From Phoronis australis (taxonomy: Eukaryota > Phoronida > Phoronidae), in contig NMRA01000085.1 of assembly GCA_002633005.1 (NCBI GenBank), positions 612,619 through 676,618 on the forward strand: DNA of 64,000 nucleotides. Reading direction: 5' to 3'. Positions 39,801-51,800 of this stretch are shown piece after piece (positions within the stretch are counted from its first letter, which is position 1; every line of letters begins with the position of its first letter). The notes below the pieces were generated by a model, which was not told the DNA's origin, searched no databases, and worked only from the letters and a program-made list of their open reading frames with translations. The position numbers were made by a program, and so were the translations under genes.

Positions 39801-42800
39801 AGTCCGTGCTTGAGTAGCATCCCCCCCTCTGGCTTCGTTGCACCGTCATTAAGATTACAAAAAGCTGAAACGAAGCGATTCTGCATGAGTACAAGTCGAC
39901 GTTAATACAACTGCAAGGCTACAATACCTTAATCATTGCAAACAACATACGTGATCATACGTGACTCATTACTATTGCTTGGTCACAACAACAACGTCTT
40001 AATCAGTGGTAAAAACTTGATCAGAAATGCCTCGTCGTTGTCTGGTCACGACACCAATGTCTTAATCAGTGCTAACGACATGATAAAACGTGACTCGTTA
40101 CCAGTGTCTGGTCACGATGACCATGCCTTAATCAGTGCCAAGAACGTGATCAAACATGACTCATTGTCGTTGTTTGGTCACAATGTCTTAATCAGGGCTA
40201 ACAACATGATAAGACGTGACTCATTAACGTTGGTTGGTCACAACCGCAATAATCAACACAGTGACAGAAAACGTGTGCACCTAAAAACTATTGCAAAACG
40301 AACATAGGTGACAACTGAAGAAATCCTCTACTCTGCAAAACGCGCCGCCTGTGTCTATGAGCGGGTACTTCGTCACTGAACCCCGTAGCTGAGGAAATGT
40401 TGGGATTTCTGTTTTTTGCAACTATTTTTCAACCCATTCTGCATGTAGAAAGGGCTGTTGCCTATTCTGACATCAATAGTAATGATACAAATTCCAAAGA
40501 AAACGCCAAGTGCTGAATAAAGGTTTAGCCAGGTAATTACGAGTGCATCACAGTCCAGAATTAATTTATGGAAATTATCTCAATAACTAGCAGTTACCCG
40601 TGTATTGTAGAGGCTGCACCATTGCTCTGGTGAGATTCGATTACTTTCCACAAATAATTGTGTGCAGCGCAAGACTAAAGTGACTCAAATCTTTAGGTCA
40701 CTTTTCATGACACCAATCTCTGGTACTGGTGTCTGATATAACCAGTTTGGTGCTAGTTATTCAGTGGAGAAAACTGGTTCTCATAGTTCTCATAATTCGG
40801 TCACGTTATATCAGACCATTACCCGTGTCTCTACTAACTCTTCACCAACGACGATCGCAGCTGAATTACCGGATCAGAATTCCAGTGACCTTTAACCTAC
40901 CTTTACATGCCCAGACTTTCTAGGTAGTCGGCAATCACCCCCACACCTTTGTTCACGTTGCCCTGCTGACAACCTTCTGCAGTGTGACCGATGACCACAG
41001 CTGTGAACAGAAAACGGGGTGAGTGAAGAGAGCAACGGAAAACTGGATTTGCCACCTTGCTGTCAGGACATTTGAGTGGTGTTGGTTCACTCACACCACA
41101 ATGAATACATTGGTCACTGGAAATGAAGTTACTCAAATAAATCGGGACACTTCCGCAGTTACCGCAAATGTTTCAGGAACACCTCGTCGCCAAATCACTC
41201 GATACAACGTGTGAGTTATCTATTTAGCACACTATAACGACTGGGGACCAGTTGCTCATTTGGATGTAGCCTAAGCTGCCGTGTCAACTCAAGACCGCTA
41301 TGGTAAATATTCTCTAGTTTGAGACAGGCTCTAAAATATGGGACACTGAAATTCAAGCAGAGTTTGATTTTCTTGATTCTGAAGATTGAAATATTGGCGA
41401 TTATACCGTTCAGGGAATTTCTCAAACATGGTGTTTAGTAGGAACAGGGTCTCTAAGTATACTTGCCTGTTCATCAAATCATCAGAAATAGCTGACGGTG
41501 CAACATTTTCATGCATCCCTATAGTGCGCAACATCAAGGTAAATGATTTTTTTTTGTTAAACGTTAACACACTCACCAGACTTGGAGGCCTGACATGTCA
41601 AGGCACCATAGTCTTTCTTTTTGGCTAGCACAGTTTTCATATCCTCCTCTCGCAGATACTGGTATTTTACACTTTCACAGTGGATGCCACTGGCCTGAAA
41701 CGCTGTGAAGTCCTTGCTTTTGAAAGCCTTTGCTATGTTACTGGCCTCCGTTGCACTCAGTTTTAGAGCCTGAAAAAAGAGCATAACACTTAAGCACTTT
41801 CTGTGGTAATGATATAACGCGAATGTTAACCACTTGTGTCCACACCGAAGCATTGTTACGCCTGTCATCTGGTTTTGTTTGTTCAAGTGATAAAAGCCAC
41901 ATTTTTTTGTCCGATTGGCATGAACTGAATCGTTACGCCAAATCTGAGCATGCGCATAAAATATGGAGTAAACAGAGGAACGTGGGTATCGTTTGCCAGC
42001 AGTTCACTTAGGCATCTCAATTCTTTCATTTCTGGCTCTTGCCATCGAGGTTTGACGACCTTAGTTCTCGTTTGGAGACTTGAGAATTTTGCCAGGTCGT
42101 ATTTGGCTTGTTGTCATTATGCTAAGTGTCGAGGCAAGTCTTACGTTTTATTAGAAAAGGTGCGTCAATGGGTACTACTTCCTACGAAAGCTTACAAACG
42201 GCATATTGTCCTGCGAGGCCTCACCACAGACAACAGGAGTCAGTATTCCAGGCACGAAAGCTCCAACGGAACCTGGAGTCTTCATCACCAAAGCCTTGTT
42301 ATGCACATTTCCCATACTCAGCACAAAAGGAATCTCTACTCACATTGGCATGTCCTGCAGTGGTCCACTGAGACCCATCTAGACCAATTATGCATGCTTT
42401 GTCACAGTGGGCAGTTCCAGAGGCGTCTTTTGTTTGGGCAATGAGGTTGTCAATGTACGAATCCCAAGACATTGTGTAGAGCCTGGCCTGCAAAGAAAAT
42501 GAAGACCCATCATTGTCATGTGTATCACGATGTCCAGATATCCAGCCACAGGCTTGGTACACCCAACTAACAAGCAAAGCATCAGGGCTTGGAATGACGA
42601 ATGACAAAAAAAGCAAAATTTTCCACAAAAAAGGCTTGCGTGACAAATAATTTTGTGTTGTAAATTTTAACTGAAATACTCGTTTTGGCAGGGATGAAGT
42701 CAAAATAATGATAAAAAAGAGACGAAAAACAGGAAACTGGAAATCAAATAAGAGGAAACCGAAACTAAAAAAGAGGAAATTCTCTTAAAAGAGGAAAAAT

Positions 42801-45800
42801 CCAAGCCCTAAAAAATACACAAAAGAAAGGTTTATGTGAACCTTTCATTGAACCTGCACATTGGTCTATTACTAAACATATACACAAGTACAGCCAAAAA
42901 CACATGGACACACACACAAACAAACATACACGTTGTCATCCATTGACTTGGTTGTTGTCTTGAAAAGATTTTTAGCCAGCTGCTCCAGAACAATGATATT
43001 CACTTAAATTACCAATTTTTTTTTAAATAAAATGTATGTTTGCATGTAAAATTATCCATTATTTTTAAAAAATGGCATAAATACGGTATATTTTTTGTAC
43101 TTAGACACATATATATATATAAAATAAAAAGTCTTATTAATGAATACCTATCTTTGCGAACACCCTTGCCAGAACTCATTGTCACTCAAAACGAATTCAG
43201 AACAGTCTCGAATGCGAAAGAATTTCCCACCACTAACCATCACAGGCTTTGACAAGTTGTGTTACAATGCCCTTTGACCTCTTGGATCATTTCCAATAAG
43301 GGCCTATTTCACAAAGACCAGGTAAATGATTGGGAATTTTGAACATCCTGGTCAGGAGATAAAAACCAAATTTTTCTAGACAATATTTTTCTAGACATGG
43401 CAATTGTATGCCACAACACCCAACACAAGCTAGGCTGGAGCGGTATTGGTCCGCTTCAATTTCACCTTTTTTCACACTTTGTGTTCAGGCATCATCCACA
43501 GTGTCTCTACCTGAAGAGGCCCAAGCTTAAAACTTGATTCAAAAGCGAATAATTCAAAAAGGAAGCAACTGAAACATATCTGTTTGGCCAGTCACTGTTA
43601 ACAGTATCTTAACAGCAGCTTTGAGCTTATTGTTGGGCAGCTATCGCTGGTCACCTGACACTGTGCGATAACACCATTGTGTGAGACAGATAGAGAAGGA
43701 TGGTTCATGTCATGATTTAGTTTAGCAGCTGATAAATGACACACGACTCTCTGACCTCCAATTATTTAGCTACATAGGACTTGCTCACCACATCTTCCTG
43801 ACATTTGTTTTGTCTTGATATCTATCACTTAGGTCATATGACCTGTTGCCAAAGTTCTGAATCAAGGACACCTTGGCCAATCTGAGGTCCAATAGCTTTC
43901 ACAGCAGGGCAACAAACAAGGTTCTTGCCAAAGCATTCAAGATTACATACAAGGTTAAAAAACGAGGTCTTCCTTGCATTGCTTCCTAAGCTCTTTTGAT
44001 AGATGCCACCCCCCACAGGGTGTTGGTGGTAGACTAAAATGAGATTTCAAGTGCAGTAATGGCATGTATAGGTGTAGAGTGTGTATGCGTGCGTGTGTGT
44101 AAGGGCAGAAAATAGTTAAATTACCCGTAGGTCCCCCAAATTGACCCCATGCCATCTTTTTCTAAAATGATCCCAGGATACTAAACTGATTTCTAAGATT
44201 CAACACGTGGAGTTCGGACAAAACAAACTTTCATTTTTAGTGATAATTTCATTCAATTATACATGTTTCTACCTTGTAGTGTAACAGGCCAGGCAACAGA
44301 AGAATTAGCCTAGTTAACTAAACACAGCTTCCTTGGTGTTGGGTTTGTTTGATCTTCGCACATTATCTAATATTTTGGTCCTTTCTCAGTGAGGGACAAT
44401 ACTAAGACCACAGTATTACAGGAATAGACAAATATTCAGTGCAGACAGAATATTGCTAGATTTATTCCTATAGTATAACGTGTTAGGCCACAGCAAGCAA
44501 TTTGCCCATGGCCAGTAACAAAAGCTTAGTGCTCCTCTAAATTTTTAAGAAATGTTGCATGAAGTATTGGAGTTCCCTGCTACTTTATGCTTCAAATAGA
44601 GACTTTAACTTCCTAGCAAGTTGGAGATTTTGTCGGGGTCAGTTCCTGAATTGGGAGTTTATCAGGGAAGTTGCCTGCCACTATGCCTCTCCTATCAGAC
44701 TGTAACGTACCTACTTGTCATAGTACAGACGTAATTATAGGCAAACGACTGCACTATCATGCAGCATATATTTACAATAAGAACAAAACACATCAGTTGC
44801 ATGTACAGTTCACCTTTAACTTCATGCTCTCTCGTTTATATGGCCATCTTTATACAGTTTACTGAAATACAGATGGCAAATTTCTAAGTTATATGTCGCT
44901 GTCAGAGTTGTTGAAACAAGGCACTTATACAGTACTAGCACGCAGTAAAGCTTTGCTTCGATTTCAGAACCTCTGTCTGAGGAAACCGGAATTAAGCCAA
45001 GGCTTGTCTAAGTGTTCACTTATTTAGCGCACACTATGGCGGACAAATCTTAATCTACTTCTGTCAAATTTCTCCTCAAAAAATAAAGATTAAGAACATT
45101 TTTGTCAGTTACTAGCAAGCCGTGTACCGTGCATATGGCATAAAACAAGTTTTAATAAAATTTCCCCTACTTGCAGTAAAGTAATGAAAAATGACAATAA
45201 TTTATGGTAAAATTAAGTGGCGAACTATTGCGGTTTCTCATCCGAACCTCTTGAGCTTTATATTTTAACTTCGCACACTGCTTTTTTAAAGTCATTATTG
45301 CAAGGGGTCAAAGGGGTGGCAGACATTACCAACATCAAACAAATGCACCTCTGCTAAATTACTTTGCAGAAGACATAACCCTGGGCTAGCAAACAAACCA
45401 GCCTCACTTTCATTGGTAGAGAGGGGATGACCTAGATTGACCAAACAAAACATTTAGTGGGCCTAACAACCTGGTAAGGGCCAGTGCCTAGTGTTGACAG
45501 TAAACCAAGTGTGAATTTCACAGAAGCGGTCCTTAGCTTGTCATTAACAGGAGTATAAAAAGGAAAAATAAATATCTCATAGTTGAAAAGATAAGAGTTT
45601 TCTTTGCAGTTTTCACAAACAGAAATTGAGCTTAATCACATCCTTAACCACAGAGAAAGGGGGTTGAGGACCAACATGCACCTCAGCATGACCCATCCCC
45701 GATGTACTCAATGGGTGGCATTATGGCAAAATCAAATCTTAAGCTCCAGTCCCACTTTAGGCAGATTTGTGTGTACAGTTCTGATTTAGTCATGCCTCTC

Positions 45801-48800
45801 TCTCACACCTCAATGGACAAAAGTGTTGCTGCTACTTGCATGCTGTGACCTCTACGTGATCTGTTCTTTAACTTTTAGCCGCATTTCATTTTATTTCTAC
45901 CCAAGTGATCACACAGTTCTCCACAAGTGAAAACCCAAATGTGTCAGAAACCAGAAACACCAAGGATTATAAACTAATGTACGCCCAGTGGCTAATCTTT
46001 TCCATACTACAGAGAACTTGCAGTCCACAATTTCTTTATCTCTTTCATAAACTACTTCAGTTGGCCAGTTGTTGCCAAGCCTAAAGTAATATACATTGTT
46101 ACGTAACAGTGACAACTGGTTTTACCAAACTGGGGACCCTTTTCATAAAAGCAGGTCACAAGTCATTGAAACAGATCCAAAGTACAGGTGACATGTGGGA
46201 ACATTGGATTAGTATCAAAATATAGCTGTCCTTTTATGTACACCATCCTACATGTATGTCACTTTGTGTTCTGTTCTAGTGTTGCTATTTGAAGGATTGA
46301 CAAATAGTCCTGGTATTTGAAGAAAGTCAAATTTGTAAACAGGCAGCAGTTCATTCCTTCCCTAAGGTGACATTGTTTTTTTCTAGTGAAATGTAGTTGT
46401 GTCGTTATTCATAAAAAATTCAGGCAACCCACAATCTATCACTTTTATCCTGTCTATCACTTTATTTCTAGTAGAATGGAGTTTGCTAATCTACAAAACT
46501 GAATGTTAGGTTTGTTAAAATGGAATTTTCAGTTCAAATACATCCTTTCATGAATCCTGCATATCTGAGGCCTGGGCAAGACCAGTACAGCACTGAAGAT
46601 ACGTACAATGCTTATAGTACCCAGAAGGCTTTGGTCTCAATACCTCCAAGTGTGATCTACTTTCCCTCTTTTAACCTTAAAACTAATTATGTACTGTCAG
46701 AGGCTGGCCTACCAGATTCATGAAGAGAAGTGAAACAACAGTTGCTTCACTCCCGAAACTCTAGACTCAGTTGGTATTCGGTAACCGACTTTATTAACTA
46801 GCAACGAATTGTGCATAGGGTGGAAGCCAGCACTTCATAACTACCTTTCAACCTTAACTGTCTGCACATCAATCACTTTCATAACACATCAACAGAAACA
46901 GTGACAGTCATTTATATCACAATCCTACAATTACTCTATCGTCTTACTTATATCAAGTCAGATTATCTCCCCATGTACCTGGATGTGGCATTTTTAGACA
47001 AAAGGCATAGCATTATCTTACAAAGTAATGCCAATTGGTAAGTTTTTCTGTTTCTCTTTCTCGTAAATAGTCTCCATGTCTTAACTATTTCTGAGCAAAC
47101 TCTGGAAATGTCAATTTCCATGACACGTCTCGCAATTGGGGGTGAGTCGCCTCGTGGACGAGACAGTCTCACCACCTGGTGGCTGCACTAACACTAGCCT
47201 TTGGATTGGGGTTTGTTGCACGGCACGATACGCCCGACATAATTGCACCAGCCCAACACATAAGCTCTGAACTACAGTTGAAATTAAAGACTAGATTCTT
47301 CCACACAGACAAACATTGACTGGCAAAGAATTACAACTCAAGCTCATTGAATTTGAAACCATCACGAGACTTTTCAGAACTTTCTTATAACATTTAATAC
47401 ATACCCAAATAGAACACGACTTTATTTTCCCCCCGACATGTTTCGAGGTGCACTCCTCATTCTCAAGGTACAAGAACCAGCATGATGTAAAGGTCAAGGT
47501 AACATGCTGGTTCTTGTACCTTTCAGAATGAGGAGTGTATCTACGTACATGTCAGTAAAATGAAGTTGTGTACTACTTGGCTATTTATTAAATGCGCGAC
47601 TGTGCTTCTGCTGGCCAGGTCTTTCTCATAACAATATTACTGCCACGAACATTTCAATCACACCTTCTGTAAAGATTACACAGAGGAAGTAGCCTTTATC
47701 TACTGTGAATACTAAGTAACTCTCCTCCCAACTCAATTACAAAACAAAATTGGGAACATTAACTCCACATTACTTATGTTCTGGCCAAAACAACCATTTT
47801 AGGGTCAGGCTAGTTGTGTATTCCGCAGTACACATTTGATAGACACATTTGATCAAAAGGTACACCACTAGCCCCTCAGTGCTTTCACATCACCAACAGA
47901 CTGGCTACGCAGGACCCCCAGCTGGTATGCTAATGAGCGAGTCCACGCAGAGTGCACTGTCAACTACCATGAATCACAGTCATCCAGATCACCTCCACAA
48001 GAACAACACCTGTATCACAACCTCTTGACAGACATTACAATACATGTCTGGGCTCACTACAGTGATTAATGAAACCATCATAAGTGCAACTGATATGTCG
48101 GCAATAAAACTGTTATCACCTTTCAGGAGTTGCTAACTAGCAATGGGTTTGCTTAGATGCTTGCATGCCTGGGTCTCACCAGCGTAAAAACTGTCCACAT
48201 ATTTTTCAACCTGTCTGAAACAACAGCTTCTAGTTGTAGTTTCCTCACAAATGTAATTAGCCAGATAGTTTACAGAGCTTTCCTCGCACAGACACTGAAT
48301 AAATATAAAGAAAACACCGTGTAATCAATGACTGCCGCCTTGCACACTAAGCATGTTCAAGAACACATCCTCAACCAGATCTGACTAACGGACAATCCCC
48401 ACAAAAGCTCCCGTCAAGTACAATCACACACTTCCACCTCTAGTCTATAGTACTTTCACTTGCTAAAGCCAGCGTTTTGAAGCTGCAAAACACCTTTGGC
48501 TTTAACGTGTGATGACTAATATCACACATTCCCCAGTTTCAGATCTCCAGTTACTTAGCTTTGTTTTGAATAAGGAAATTTCAACCCAAACAAAAGTAGA
48601 AAGAAATAGAAGGACGGTGAGGAGTCGTTTGCTCCATTTGACATTAACTGAGGCTGAGCAGAGAATGCCTCTCCACACAAAGGTATTTACACACGAGTGT
48701 CACTCCCTGAGAAACGCAGCAGGATGCGTTTCCATTACATTTTCCTTGTGCGTATATATTTAGCCATCATAAAATGTTCATATCAATTTATAAACCATAT

Positions 48801-51800
48801 TTTTTAAACGACCCTTATACTTTAATAGAAACTACTTAAGGGCGTATAAGCATTAAACATTCATAAACAGATGCATTACAAGCAAACCAGGATGCTGGGA
48901 GACTAGAGTCTACTCCTTAGACAGCACCACCTCGCATCATTCTTACTTGTAACTGCCCAGAACATTTCTTCATAAAAAGACTAAGCTGTCACAAGATTCA
49001 GTTCAATCAGCTACTCCCAACATGCTAGTTTTTTATGCCTCCGTAGTTGACGAACGCTATATTTACCCCCTGACCTATATTTACCCCCTGCCGTGTGGAA
49101 GTTAATGTGGTAGTGTAAACGTGTCAAGACTTTAAAGTCAAATGTTATTGACGGAATTCATTAAATGTCCATCAGGGATATTATTGAGACGCATCACGCA
49201 TTTCCCTGGCAGTACAGTCGTATTTCAGTTATGCGTCCATTCTCAAGAAATGTTCGCAAATAAATTAACATTTTTACTTGAACAAGAAATGAATTTGCGG
49301 TTTTTAAGGAGGAGCAATTTTCACTTCAACGTAACCTCATTGTACTAATAATGGATTTGTAAAGCTGAATGTTAAGCTGGTTAAGTGTGTGTCATGGAAT
49401 TTTGTTTGTAGAACTGTTGTCATGTGCTAGGTATGCGGGCTTAGTTGAACACAAAGTTCACAGACCAGTGCTGCCAGCTGTGATAAGTAACCCGATAGTA
49501 TTAGTGTGGAAGCTCTTCATTAGCTCTACACTAGAAAAACAGTCAAATGACATGTCTTTTGTTAAGTTATGGGTTATTCAATTTCAGAGTCCTAAAACTC
49601 AAAAATTCAGTACAAAGCTAGGAGTTCAAACTCTGTGCTGGGCATACTGTGTTGTAAAACACAAACCGGTGTGCTTTGTAGGCAAGGCAATGGCAAACAA
49701 ATGACTCAGTTTTGGAAAATAAAAATTTATCGCTCAATACCACTGGGAACTAATGTCAAGGTAATCCAAAAACAATATTCTTCATTCTTCCCATGTAACG
49801 CAATGTATTAACTAGCTGTGGAGAACACTGGTCAGACAAGTATTCAGGTTTCTTTCTAATAAATTAGTTCACTCATCAAAATAATCATTAACCAGGCATT
49901 CAAAACAGTAGCAGTCAAAACACTGCAGCCTATTCGATTTAAACATATTGGTCAGAGGATTTAAAGACATTGATGAACGTATCCTTCCACACTCAGAACA
50001 TACATGGCACTGGTCGGATATAGCGGTCCCGGATTTAGAGAACCAGGCAGTCACTGAATAATGGGCCAGTTTAGCAGACGAAACTAGTTCTCTAAATCAG
50101 GGACCACAATATTCGGCCAGAGCCAACGTGTATTTAGTTAAGTGACAAATTAGGTGGAATTACCCTTAAGACTTACGAAGCTCATGGAGTATTAGGATGT
50201 GGGACAGTTTGGGATATGATATCCACTCAAGCAGAAAGTAATAACTTTAAAGAGTACATTTTAATGAGACTTCCCTTACACCAGTTAAGGAAAACACCTC
50301 GTTATAAACCCAAAATGAAATTACTGCCTATTTGAAATTAGAAGTTTTACGATAGTGGATTGGCGATTCCAGTCGAAAATGAACAAAGTATAACAAATAG
50401 GTCGAAATACTTTTCCAATCACATAGGTTGGGTTATCTACAGATTCAACACTGATAGGAAGCCAAAGGCATTACGGATGAATAGCCGCCATCACTGATCA
50501 CCATGGAGGAAATTAGTCGGTCCCTAAGAATATGGGCGGGGACAGTCAGTGCCAACTGAATTGTCTTCGACGGTCGTAATATTTGACCGCAGGTATATTT
50601 TTGTTTAGCTGAAGAGTTGACTAAGTTATGGGTTCCGTACATGTGAGAAAAGTGATGAATGTCAACCAAGTTTACTCACCTAATGAGATGAGCAAAACTA
50701 AAAAATTCAAGAGGAAGTTGTCCACTCAATGAACCGGTCCCGAATTGACCTACAAAAAGAAAGTTCATATTTTAACATCAAATACACCATGCCTGTAGAT
50801 AACAGGTACATATGCTATTAAAGAGAACATTCAAATTGCCATTTCAACTGAATACAGGACTGTTGCGGAAGCAGCTCATTGTTAAATAATCAAGAGGAAT
50901 GAGGCGGCGTGACCATACTCACCAAAAGTACGAGATGCAGTGAACAAGATGGCCGTCGAGACATCTAGTGTAGTTTTATATGATTGAATAATTTTTTAAA
51001 CGTTGTTTCTTATACAATCTAAAAGGATGTTTTAATGTGCATTTTAAGTTAAAAGAAATAAGAAATTATATGAATTTTATGGTTTTTTATTCTACAGCGG
51101 GAATGTGCTTATTATTTCGTAATTTTATTCATTAGCGCATCAGTTAACAAGACCAACTCGGTTAGACGAATCATTAGAAAATCTGAGCCAATGAAATCAC
51201 ACACCTTGGTACAAGAGGCTCACTGTGGGGATTTATATCACATGCTCTCGCGTTGCGGGTTTTTGCAAGCTTCAAAAGTTTGAAATTGCATTCCTAACCT
51301 AGTTTACACTTGAAAGTGCAACGATTTGCCGTTCATACACTAAACTAGTAATTTTTAAAGTGGAAAGAATCGGATATTCAAGTGTTTTTCACTTCTGGCG
51401 CCCAAATGAGTCATGTCTTTTCCGGAAAGGGTCCTAACGGGGTTTTACTCAGTTTGTGCAGTGCAGCTTGGATGACCAACGGGTTGGCCATCTTCTTGTT
51501 TTTGAGTATTCGCATGTTCATTGGCATATTTTTTATTAACATGGGGTACGCGTGTAACCACTCAGACAATGCTAGAATAGCAGGGGCGGTAAAACAGTAT
51601 GGACCCGATGGAGATGACCCTGAGACAATCGGCCGAATCCTGCAGGGTAGCCCGGTGAAACAACTAAGTCGGGAAAACCACTGCATGCCTGCTAGTGGTT
51701 GGGGGTCGAGATTTTCTGAATAGGAAGCTTTAATTGGTGTGGACACGCCGATTAGTATATACTTGTAGATATATGTGGCTGCCGAATACACTGAAATAAA

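Noticed and set aside
42126..42444. Plus-strand ORFs over the profilin start exon
   Set aside because: They are antisense shadows of the profilin coding exon.
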